Assembly (NCBI RefSeq): GCF_015910445.1
Contig: NZ_CP048882.1
Coordinates: 310,001-374,000 of the forward strand
Length of the DNA stretch: 64,000 bases
Reading direction: 5' to 3'
Source: Streptomyces bathyalis
Lineage (GTDB): Bacteria; Actinomycetota; Actinomycetes; Streptomycetales; Streptomycetaceae
A model generated the notes under the pieces. That model was not told where the DNA came from. It saw only the letters and a program-made list of their open reading frames with translations, and did no database searches. Shown piece after piece: positions 1 to 7,946 of this stretch. The number at the start of each line of letters is the position of its first letter. Positions within the stretch are counted from its first letter, which is position 1. Position numbers and translations under genes: made by a program.

Positions 1-515
1 CCCGTGTAGCCGGCGCCGACAACCACGAAGGTGCAGCGCGCGTCGCTCTCGGCCGGGTCCTCCTCCGATGTCGCCATCGCGATCTGCCGCGTGATGTGAT
101 CACGCAGATACAGGGCCTCGGGCATGCCCCGGAAACCATGGGCGTACTCGGCGACCCCGGGAATGGGCAACAACTTGTTCACACTGCCCACAGTCAGTAC
201 GAGCCGGTCGTAACGCAGCTCTCCCCCGTTGCCCTCGGGGTCCACGTAGGTGATCTTCCTGGATGCCAGGTCGACCCCGTCCACCTCACCGAGCACCAGC
301 CGCACCCCGCGCAGGGTGCCCGCCAGAGAAACCGACACCCGACGGGGCTCCAGCACGCCGGCGGAGACCTCCGGAAGCATGGGCAGGTAGAGGAAGTAGT
401 CGTTCGGGTTGACGAGAACGATCTCCGCAGCCCCGCGGAACTTGCGTGAGAGCCGCCTCGCTGCCTGGTATCCGGCGAATCCAGCTCCGACGATGACTAT
501 GCGGGACCGGCTCAC
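1..515 (-). CDS. Type II NADH dehydrogenase-like FAD oxidoreductase, N-terminal part (cut by window edge)
   Basis: The first ~171 residues of a pyridine-nucleotide-disulfide oxidoreductase are visible; the rest lies beyond base 1. It opens with an FAD-binding Rossmann motif (RIVIVGAGFAGYQAARRL), followed by NDYFLYLPMLPEVSAG, typical of NDH-2 enzymes, and YDRLVLTVGS. Near the edge a second nucleotide-binding motif begins (FVVVGAGYTG), which would bind NADH. Family members pass electrons from NADH to quinone at the membrane without pumping protons. The start is the GTG at 515. No partner gene can be judged because only the 5' end is here. Family assignment is confident; NDH-2 rather than a related ferredoxin or sulfide-quinone reductase is likely but not certain. 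Confidence 0.85.
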   Translation of the reverse strand, partial: MSRSRIVIVGAGFAGYQAARRLSRKFRGAAEIVLVNPNDYFLYLPMLPEVSAGVLEPRRVSVSLAGTLRGVRLVLGEVDGVDLASRKITYVDPEGNGGELRYDRLVLTVGSVNKLLPIPGVAEYAHGFRGMPEALYLRDHITRQIAMATSEEDPAESDARCTFVVVGAGYT

Positions 516-702
516 TGGTGGGCGCTCCAGACCTCGGGTGTACCTTCGCGGACCCTGCCCGCAGTTCCCTCGGCCCTCCGGCCCAAACCCAGGCCACCGC
601 CCTATGCCGGCCCCATATGGGTGCGCGAGCACCTCGGCACGTCATGTATTGTTCTTCGTGCGCGAGCGGCGCGGGGCACGGGTCCCGAGCCGAGTCGGGC
701 AC

Positions 703-776
<74 letters not shown>

Positions 777-785
777 CAACACGGT

Positions 786-828
786 AAAGCCCGCTGACGG
801 AGAACGAATCTCCAGGTCAGCGGGCTTT
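786..828 (+). terminator. Rho-independent-type terminator after tRNA-Pro
   Basis: AAAGCCCGCTGAC pairs perfectly with GTCAGCGGGCTTT across an 17-base loop, giving a 13-bp stem with A/T ends. It sits 10 bases after the tRNA and could also end transcription of the minus-strand pseudogene. Confidence 0.8.
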
Positions 829-848
829 CGTCTGTGCCTCCTCCGGGA

Positions 849-1600
849 TCAGCGCACGATCCGCAGATGCTGCTGTGGAGGCGGCTTGGGGACCACTTGG
901 GGACCAGAAGCTGTGCGCCCGGCGAGGAGATGGGTGTTGAGCGCGGCACCCGCCAGTTCGACAGACTGGTGATCAGGGTGCAGGTAGCGCTGGGTGGTGC
1001 TCAGGGAGCCATGTCTGGCGATCTTTCTGAGCACGTGGAGGGGAACGCCCGCATCTGCCATCCACGTCAGTCCTGTGTGCCGCAGATCGTGTCGACGCAA
1101 GTGCTCGTACCCGAGCCGGACCACGACCTCGTCCCAGTGCGTGGCGTCACGCAGTACGGCGGTCGATATCCGGCCGCCTCGCGGTCCGGTGAACAGCCGC
1201 GCCATCGGATCCCGGCCTACTGCCTCAAGTCGACTCGCGACCAAGGGGCGGATCTCGGGGATGCTTGGAACGAAGCGCCGTCTCTTCCCCTTGGTGCCCT
1301 TGTCGATCAGTCCGCCGGGTGGACGTAGCTGCTCAGAAAGAACGGCGAGTTCCCGGCGGGCCTCTACCAAGCCATCCGGAGTCAGTTCGTAATACCTCCG
1401 CTGAGGCCGTCCTTCGGCACCAGGATCGATGGCTTCGCGGCAGGATCGCAGCCATCCAGCCCGCTCCAAGCGAGCAAGGACCGGATAAAGCGAACCTGAC
1501 GGCAGGCCCGTTTCCTTCATCAATTCCAGTCCGTAGCGAGAAGCGGCGAATCCTCATGGAACACCGGCAGTACTCGCGCGACCGTCAGCGTCACCTTCAC
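849..1600 (-). pseudogene. Chimeric remnant: PadR-family regulator fused to the C-terminus of a tyrosine recombinase
   Basis: The open frame 849-1523 joins two unrelated proteins. Its first ~75 residues are the winged helix of a PadR repressor (ETGLPSGSLYPVLARLERAG, then GRPQRRYYELTPDG). From about TKGKRRRFVP onward it is the catalytic C-terminus of a phage-type integrase, with HDLRHTG, ARHGSLSTTQRY and the nucleophile Tyr in RYLHPD; the first catalytic Arg is absent. The missing PadR N-terminus (VKVTLTVARVL, GTG at 1600) is present upstream but in another frame, with SRYGLELMKETG resuming the correct frame, so there is also a frameshift near 1555. Arms GTAACTCG (1609) and CGAGTTAC (1670) upstream may be an old operator. 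Neither activity is likely to survive. The junction suggests deletion of an element integrated at the adjacent tRNA-Pro gene. Confidence 0.75.
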
Positions 1601-2418
1601 TCGGCACCGTAACTCGTAGGTCACCTGCCCGAGCTTGATCGCCGGTCGAAGATCGAAAGCAGGACACGCCGAGTTACGTGGTGGTGTGCTAAGCGGCTAG
1701 CTCTCGCATCAAGGCGAGCTTGTATCAGCGCCGGCCACGCTCATCTCAATCGCGACGACCTCGCCGCCGATCATCCGATACGGATCCCCCGTATCGTGGC
1801 CCCGGCCCAGCGTCGGCCGCCCTCCGGCCAGTGCTGCTCCGGCAGTACTCCCTGAACGGGTCGGCACGAAGATGCAGTGGAACTCGCCAGCGGTTGCGGG
1901 CTTTGGCAGTGTTCAGTCGGTGTACGCACCCATCTCTCGGAGTCAGGTTGGCGCCTGACAACCTGTCACTTCGCCCTGATGCGTACGGCCCCTGACGCGC
2001 TCTGACACGCCGTCCGAGTCAAGCGGAGAGCGCCCTCGAACTCCGGGCGACGAGGACGGGGCGCTCGCAGCCCTGTGACGTTACCGGTTGGTGCCGCCTC
2101 TCCGTCAGCGTGAGTTGCTCTGGTGACGTCGGGGAACGGCCTCACTGCCGACCAATGCTCTGGCCGAACCGGCGCCGCCCGGCCCCTGCGTCCTCGAGCA
2201 CCACGCGTTGAAAGAACTCCGACAGCTCATCCGACACCATGCACTTCATGACCCCACAGCCGCAGGTCACCGGACGTCAGCCCCAATAGAGACGAGCTCT
2301 AAGGCGACACACTGCATCCCCCCGTACCCGACCGGCTCTCTTGACCCGCGTGGCATGCGCCCTCTGAGCTCCGCCGAGGTCTCTGTCGACGCCCCTGGTG
2401 TGCTTCTGCGGACGGGGT
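1601..2418. other. Intergenic stretch without a supported gene
   Basis: No frame here shows a recognisable protein on either strand. The only structure I can support is one copy of the dispersed repeat (1897-1999). The rest looks like decayed DNA between the integrase scar and the ArsR/AbgT genes. Confidence 0.6.
1897..1999 (+). repeat. Dispersed ~100-bp repeat, copy A
   Basis: Aligns along its length with copies at 7417-7521 and 14225-14326. Shared blocks are the start cGGgCTTTg.gCAGTGT, CATCTCTCGG (also in copy C), the dyad TGACAACCTGTCA (1956-1968) preceded by GCGCC, and the end GATGCGTACGGCCCCTGACG. It is non-coding and unexplained by neighbouring genes. Confidence 0.7.
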
Positions 2419-3507
2419 TCACCGCGCGACGGTTGCGAGGACGTCGTCTCCCAGGCGCCGTATGACGTCCGTCGCCAGCCGGTGCCGCACCAGCTTGCCG
2501 TCCCGGGTGGAGCGGACCAGACCCGCGTCGCGCAGCGTCCGGAGCGTGCGCGAGACCTGCGGTTCGCTGGACCCGAGCCGGGCTGCCAGCTCTGAGGTGG
2601 TGATGGGCTCGCCCAGCAGATGACGGCACAGCTCCATCCGGGCCGGCGACCCCAGCGCCATCAGCCGGTCATGCAGGTCCCGCACGGTCAGCTGCCCGGC
2701 CGGGGTGGTGCCGCATGCTGCGTACTGCACCACGACGCACGACGAGTGCTCGTTCTTGACGGTCAAGTGCGGCCACACCCGGGCAGACGGCACCAGGACG
2801 AGCGAGCGCGGAGACACCTTGACCTCGTCGATCTGCAGCTTGTCCAACCGCACCCGTTCCCCCGGCCCGAACCGGGCGGCCGTCGGCAGCAGATTGGTGA
2901 GCACCGCCGCCGGTGGCCGGGCCGCCAGTCGGCGTCGTACCTCCCGGGCATGGTGCTCCAGGGCTGGACGCAGGGAGCGCCAGTCCTCGGCGAAGAACGC
3001 GCCGTCGGCGACGCGCAGCACCGCCAGCAGCCGGTCCCGCATGTCCGTCGGCGACGCCACCAACTGCCGTGCCAGCTCACCGCGGGCGTACGAGCGGCGC
3101 AGACAACGGCGCACGTAATCCTCCGCGGCAGAGGTGCCGGCACGCAGTTCGCCGATCGACGGCACGGCCCCGCGGGTGCCGAGCACCCCCGGGGCCACCA
3201 GTGCCGTGAAGTCCTCCGTCGGCAGCGCCGCTATCCCGGCCAGTTCCTCGTTCAGACCCGCGGCGAGCGGCAGCGTACGAGGAAAGAAGAGGCGGCAGCG
3301 AAAGCGTGCCCACAGGGGCGCGAACACCGACAGCTCGTCCCACAGTCCGGGTTCCGCCGCGACCGCGCGGGCCGCCCAGCCGGCGGCCTCCGGGTGGTGC
3401 TCGGGTTCGGCGAGCACGTGCAGACTCGCCATGAGTTCCGACAGCGCGGACGGCCCGACCGCCAGATCGGCGCTGTCGAGCCCTCCGAGGTCGAGGACGA
3501 TGCTCAC
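2419..3507 (-). CDS. ArsR/SmtB-type regulator with DUF5937-like N-terminal domain
   Basis: A 362-residue cytoplasmic transcription factor. The last ~80 residues form an ArsR winged helix (LMALGSPARMELCRHLLGEP, TTSELAARLGSSEPQVSRTL, DGKLVRHRL). The long front part resembles the DUF5937 region commonly attached to ArsR domains in actinomycetes; it lacks an obvious Cys metal site, so a metal sensor is not implied. The GTG start follows a GAGG box. The gene begins 21 bases after the AbgT transporter stop on the same strand, so the two are probably co-transcribed, and it may control the AbgT/CocE divergent promoter region. Confidence 0.85.
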   Translation of the reverse strand: MSIVLDLGGLDSADLAVGPSALSELMASLHVLAEPEHHPEAAGWAARAVAAEPGLWDELSVFAPLWARFRCRLFFPRTLPLAAGLNEELAGIAALPTEDFTALVAPGVLGTRGAVPSIGELRAGTSAAEDYVRRCLRRSYARGELARQLVASPTDMRDRLLAVLRVADGAFFAEDWRSLRPALEHHAREVRRRLAARPPAAVLTNLLPTAARFGPGERVRLDKLQIDEVKVSPRSLVLVPSARVWPHLTVKNEHSSCVVVQYAACGTTPAGQLTVRDLHDRLMALGSPARMELCRHLLGEPITTSELAARLGSSEPQVSRTLRTLRDAGLVRSTRDGKLVRHRLATDVIRRLGDDVLATVAR

Positions 3508-3528
3508 GGCCTCAGCCTACGGCGCCGC

Positions 3529-5103
3529 TCATCGCACCGGAGCTCCCGGACCGAGCGGGATCCCGATCAGATACCACGCGAAGAACAGCAGCACCCAGAC
3601 CACCAGCATGATCATGGCGACAGGCAGGGTGAAGGAGACCAGGGTTCCGATGCCGGCCTTGCGGTGGAGGGTCTGCAGGTAGCCGATGCACAGCATGAAC
3701 GAAGTGCTCATCGGGGTGATGGAGTTGGTGCAGGAGTCGGCGATGCGGTAGAGGGCCATGGTGGTGGCTGGGTTGGTGCCTAGCAGCAACAGCATCGGCA
3801 CCAGCGCAGGCGCGATCAGGGCCCACAGGGCCGAGCCGGAGGTGATGACGAGGTTCATCAGGGCGACCGCGATGATCAGCACGGTGAACAGCACCAGAGC
3901 TGGCGCGCCGAGCTGCTTGAGGAAGCCGGCGCCTTCGACCGCGACTACCGTGGCGATGTTGGTCCACTGGAACAACGCCACGAACTGGGCGACGGCGAAG
4001 AAGAGCACCAGGAGCGGCGCGATGGAACGCACACCCTCCGCCATGGCTTCCGGTATCCCGCGGCTCCCGCGTATCCGCCCCGTGAGCCGCCCGTACACCG
4101 CGCCGATGAGCAGGAAGAAGACGGTGAGGAAGACCGAGATGGCCTCCATGAAGGTGGACTCCACGATAGCGCCCCCCTTGCCACGGAGCGGCGAGCTGGC
4201 GGGCAGCATCGCAGAAACGATCAGTGCGGCGTAGCAGAGCACGGCCAGCCCCGTCAGCTTCAGGGCCCGCACCTCGGTGGCGTCGTCCACCTTCGCGGCG
4301 ACCACCTGCTGTGCAGCGGCTGCCTCCAGGTCCGGGTCCGGCGTCAGATGGTGCTCGCGCTTGGCGAGGATCTTGTCCACGACGAGGGCGATGGTTCCGG
4401 CGAGCACGAACGCGGACACCGTCGTGAAGTACATGTTGTCCGTCGCGCGGACCACCACGTCCGGGTCGACGAGCTGGGCGGCCTCGGTGGCCACCGAGGC
4501 GAAGAGTGCGTCGCCGGGGGCGATCAGCGGGTTGGCGTCGCCTGCCGCGTTGATTGAGACGAAGGCGACGATCATGCCGAGCATCGGGGAGCGCCCCACG
4601 GCGCGGAATGCCACCGCCCCGAGTGGTATGAGAACGACGTACGCGGAGTCGGAAAGGAACTTCCCCAGCACGCCGCCCAAGGCGACGCCCAGGACAACAG
4701 TGCGCGGGGACAGACCGGACAGCATGCGGCGTGCGAGCGCTTCGAAGAGTCCCGACCGCTCGGCGACGGCGACACCGAGCATCACCATCAGCACGGTGCC
4801 GAGCGGGCCGAAGGTGACGAAGGACTCCTGGGCACCGCTGATCAGGTCCCGTACTGCGTCCGCCGACAGGGCACTGCGGACGCCTACCGGGTCGCCCGAG
4901 GACGGGTCCTCGACCTTCAGGTCCGCGGCGTTCAGCGCGAAACTGGTGACGGCGACGATCCCGCACAGGATCCAGAACAGCCAGAACGGATGGGGCAGTG
5001 CGTTCCCCGCCCGCTCGACCTTGTCGAGAAGCCGCAGACCGCGGCTGCCCTCGTCGGACTCGGCGGCCGGTGCCTCCTGGCTGCGATTGTCGGTTGTCTT
5101 CAC
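3529..5103 (-). CDS. AbgT-family transporter
   Basis: A ~524-residue multi-pass inner-membrane carrier of the AbgT family, known for p-aminobenzoyl-glutamate uptake or sulfonamide/PABA efflux. Family marks include the N-terminal DKVERAGNALPHPFWLF, GKFLSDSAYVVLIPLGAVAF, INAAGDANPLIAPGDALF, and the C-terminal NSITPMSTSFMLCIGYLQ. I chose the GTG at 5103 because GGAG stands six bases before it and the length then fits the family; the frame stays open to an ATG at 5286, which would add an implausible Pro/Arg-rich 61-residue tail. It is divergent from the CocE-type hydrolase, and hydrolysis of an amide or ester near such a carrier would make biological sense. The transported substrate is not readable from the sequence. 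Confidence 0.88.
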   Translation of the reverse strand: MKTTDNRSQEAPAAESDEGSRGLRLLDKVERAGNALPHPFWLFWILCGIVAVTSFALNAADLKVEDPSSGDPVGVRSALSADAVRDLISGAQESFVTFGPLGTVLMVMLGVAVAERSGLFEALARRMLSGLSPRTVVLGVALGGVLGKFLSDSAYVVLIPLGAVAFRAVGRSPMLGMIVAFVSINAAGDANPLIAPGDALFASVATEAAQLVDPDVVVRATDNMYFTTVSAFVLAGTIALVVDKILAKREHHLTPDPDLEAAAAQQVVAAKVDDATEVRALKLTGLAVLCYAALIVSAMLPASSPLRGKGGAIVESTFMEAISVFLTVFFLLIGAVYGRLTGRIRGSRGIPEAMAEGVRSIAPLLVLFFAVAQFVALFQWTNIATVVAVEGAGFLKQLGAPALVLFTVLIIAVALMNLVITSGSALWALIAPALVPMLLLLGTNPATTMALYRIADSCTNSITPMSTSFMLCIGYLQTLHRKAGIGTLVSFTLPVAMIMLVVWVLLFFAWYLIGIPLGPGAPVR

Positions 5104-5315
5104 GGCGATCTCCACTGGGACGGCGGGAATGCGGGCACGGCGCGGCTCCTCAGCCGGCGGCGTGCGGATCAACATGGGGGGAGTGAACTCAGGGCCGGGC
5201 AAGCCCGGGCCGAGCAGGATCGGTACGAGAGAGCCGTCTCGGTGGCGAGGGGCCTCCTGGGTTGCGCTGCACAGTAGGTCCCGCATCCGGGCCCGTCACC
5301 GTCCCGGCGGAACAG

Positions 5316-5333
5316 TTGACCTGATGACGTCAA
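5316..5333. promoter_or_regulatory. Inverted repeat in the AbgT/CocE divergent region
   Basis: TTGAC-N8-GTCAA, containing the palindrome TGACGTCA (5325-5332), lies between the two divergent genes. It is a candidate operator, possibly for the ArsR-type regulator downstream of abgT. No second copy was seen. Confidence 0.35.
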
Positions 5334-5373
5334 GTGATCGCCATGGTCGTGTCCACCGCTTACCGTCCCGGGT

Positions 5374-7296
5374 GTGACCACGTACGACACCCCTGCCCGC
5401 AGGCCCGAGCCCCTCCACCAAGGCGCGCTGTGGCGCCGCACGGTGCACATCCCGATGCGTGACGGCATTCTCCTCGCCGCAGACCTCTACTCCGCCTCAC
5501 CGGCGCCGGAGGCGACCCCGCTCCCCGTGCTTCTGGAACGCACTCCGTACGGCCGGCGCGCGCGGCGCGGGTCGGATCAGGACCGCAGTGATGCACCGGT
5601 ACCGCAGCCGCAGGACACCGCTCGGTACTTCACTGACGCCCGCTACCACGTCGTTCGGCAGGACTGCCGGGGACGGGGCGACTCCGAGGGGACCTTCGTG
5701 AAGTACCTCGGCGAGGGCCCGGACGGAGCCGACACGATCGCGTGGCTCAGGGACCAGCCGTGGTGCGACGGCAGGGTCGTGATGACGGGGGTTTCCTACT
5801 CCGCGCACGTCCAGGCTGCCGCGGCCGCGGAGGGGGTGACCGGCCTGGCAGCCATGTTCCAGGACTCGGGGGGCTTCTCTTCCGGCTACGACGCGGGGAT
5901 GCGGATGGGCGGAGCCTTCGAGCTGAAGCAGGTGACGTGGGCGCTGCGGCACGCCACGAACAGCCCCGAAGCGGCGGCCGACGGGGTGCTTGCCGAGGAG
6001 CTGCGACGGGTGGACGTGGCGGGCTGGTTCGGTGCGATGCCGTGGCGGCCGGGCTGCTCGCCGCTGCGGCACCTGCCCGCCTACGAGGACTTCCTGCTGG
6101 AGCAGTGGCGGCAGGACACGTTCGGGGATTACTACCGCAACCCCGCGATCTACGGCCGCGGCTTCTACGACCGCTTCCCCGACGCACCGAGCCTGCACAT
6201 GGGCAGCTGGTACGACCCGTACGTCCGCTCCACCATCGAGAACTTCACCGCACTTCAGGAGCTGAAGTCGGCGCCCGCGTACCTGGTGATGGGCCCGTGG
6301 ACGCACGGACATCGATGCGAGACGTACGCCGGGGACGTGGACTTCGGCCCGCAAGCGACGCTGGACGGCAACCTCGCGCCGTCGTATCTGGAGTTCCGCC
6401 GCCGATGGTTCGACCGCGCGCTGGGCCGGGCAGGCGCCGGGAACCCGGACGACGAGGAGATGCCCACCGTCCAGTACTTCCTGATGGGCGGCTCCGACGG
6501 CGGGCGGGATGCCGCCGGACGGATGCGGCACGGCGGCGTGTGGCGCACCGACACCCAGTGGCCGCCGACGTCGGCCGAACCCATCACGCTCTACCTCACG
6601 GCCGACGGCGAGATCACCACCGCCCCGCCTACGGCTTCCTCCGCGTCGGTGACCTACGACTTCGACCCGCGCAACCCGGTACCGACCATGGGCGGCCAAA
6701 TCACATCGGGCGAGCCGGTGATGACGGGCGGAGCATACGACCAGAACGCACCCGACGCCCGGGTCTACGGGGCACGCGAGCCGTATCTGCCGCTGAACTC
6801 CCGCCCCGACGTGGTCAGTCTGGCGACGGCACCGCTGGAGCGCGACGTGGTGCTGGCCGGTCCGGTGTCGGCCAGGCTCTACATATCCAGCACAGCCCCG
6901 GACACCGACTTCACCGTCAAGCTCCTCGACGTCCACCCGCCGAACGACGACTACCCGCACGGCTTCGCCATGCTGCTGACCGACGGCATCGTCCGCTGCC
7001 GCTTCCACCGCTCCAACGAGAGGCCGGAGTTGCTCACCCCGGGCGAGATCTACGAGATCGAAGTGACCGCCCCGGACACGGCGAACCTCTTCGCCGCCGG
7101 TCACCGTATCCGGCTCGACATCTCCTCCAGCAACTTCCCTCGATTCGACGTCAACACCAACACCGGCGAACCGGAGGCCCGCGCCCGCAGAACCGCAGTG
7201 GCCGCGAACACCGTGTACATGGACGCCGAGCGCCCCTCCCACCTGCTGGTGTGGCTGGAGGGAGGGGCCGAGGATGCACTGGCGGGAACGCCCTGA
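5374..7296 (+). CDS. CocE/NonD-family serine hydrolase
   Basis: A 640-residue hydrolase of the CocE/X-Pro dipeptidyl-peptidase (S15-like) superfamily, which cleaves esters, amides or acyl bonds. The alpha/beta domain holds RDGILLAADLY, RTPYGRRA, QDCRGRGDSEG and the nucleophile elbow TGVSYSAHVQ; the catalytic His is probably in MGPWTHGHRC. From about residue 385 onward there is the beta-rich PepX C-terminal domain (ISSSNFPRFDVNTNTG near the end). No signal peptide is visible, so it is likely cytoplasmic. The GTG start has no strong ribosome site and the next in-frame ATG is well inside the fold. It faces the AbgT transporter; a joint role in importing and cleaving an acylated substrate is inference. 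Confidence 0.88.
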   Translation: MTTYDTPARRPEPLHQGALWRRTVHIPMRDGILLAADLYSASPAPEATPLPVLLERTPYGRRARRGSDQDRSDAPVPQPQDTARYFTDARYHVVRQDCRGRGDSEGTFVKYLGEGPDGADTIAWLRDQPWCDGRVVMTGVSYSAHVQAAAAAEGVTGLAAMFQDSGGFSSGYDAGMRMGGAFELKQVTWALRHATNSPEAAADGVLAEELRRVDVAGWFGAMPWRPGCSPLRHLPAYEDFLLEQWRQDTFGDYYRNPAIYGRGFYDRFPDAPSLHMGSWYDPYVRSTIENFTALQELKSAPAYLVMGPWTHGHRCETYAGDVDFGPQATLDGNLAPSYLEFRRRWFDRALGRAGAGNPDDEEMPTVQYFLMGGSDGGRDAAGRMRHGGVWRTDTQWPPTSAEPITLYLTADGEITTAPPTASSASVTYDFDPRNPVPTMGGQITSGEPVMTGGAYDQNAPDARVYGAREPYLPLNSRPDVVSLATAPLERDVVLAGPVSARLYISSTAPDTDFTVKLLDVHPPNDDYPHGFAMLLTDGIVRCRFHRSNERPELLTPGEIYEIEVTAPDTANLFAAGHRIRLDISSSNFPRFDVNTNTGEPEARARRTAVAANTVYMDAERPSHLLVWLEGGAEDALAGTP

Positions 7297-7946
7297 GGAG
7301 ATGCCCACACCTGCACACCGCTTCGGCGGACCATCCGGCGCCTCGCAGCCCAGCGGAGCGCGAAGCTCCTCGGTAGTGGCAGAGGTGGCGGCAGGTGAGG
7401 AGTGTCGGCCATCCGTCGGCTTTGCGCAGTGTGCCGTCGATGGGCAGCAAACCCACTTGCCGAACTCAGGTTTGCGCCTGACAACATGTCACCTCACCTG
7501 ATGCGTACGGCCCTTGACGTGCGAGCCGGTCTCCCCGGCGGTGCGTCACGCAGGCTGCCGGCGCACGAGACGATGAACGCCCGGATGCCGCCGTGGTCCG
7601 GAGGGGTGCGGACTTCCCTGTCGGCGTGCCGATGAGACGGCCCCACCCTCGCAGATCCTGGGCGACCATGCTGAGGCCTTCGAGCGCTCACTGGGAGACT
7701 GAAGACGGTCTGAGGTCTGCTTGCCGTGACCTCTTTGCCGTCGGCTACCACGCTTGAGGCTCTGTCCCAAGCTGCAGGGTCACAGCTCACCTCGTCATGC
7801 AAACTACCCGTTGGTCAGTGCCCGAGTGGCTTGTACAGCGGTTGGGGGTGCACCTCAACTTGTCTGGAGGGGGGCACATTCAGTTCCCGAGGATCTCGGC
7901 CGGTCATGATTCCGGATCGACGGGCGTAGTGGGTGGCGGGATGTGA
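7297..7946. other. Intergenic stretch without a supported gene
   Basis: Between the CocE stop and the SpoIIE-phosphatase stop I see no credible coding frame. The only recognisable element is copy B of the dispersed repeat (7417-7521). Confidence 0.6.
7417..7521 (+). repeat. Dispersed ~100-bp repeat, copy B
   Basis: Shares CGGCTTTGCGCAGTGTGC, CTCAGGTTTGCGCC, the dyad TGACAACATGTCA (7479-7491) and GATGCGTACGGCCCTTGACG with copies A and C. Copy B has the most complete dyad. Confidence 0.75.

Noticed and set aside
286..702. Minus-strand 138-residue open frame across the NADH dehydrogenase start and tRNA region
   Set aside because: It is out of frame with the recognisable FAD protein, shows only Arg/Pro/Ala-rich low-information sequence, and is typical shadow coding in high-GC DNA.
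5175..5286. Longer AbgT start at the upstream ATG codons
   Set aside because: The added N-terminus is Pro/Arg-rich and unlike the family, and the GTG at 5103 has a ribosome site at proper distance.
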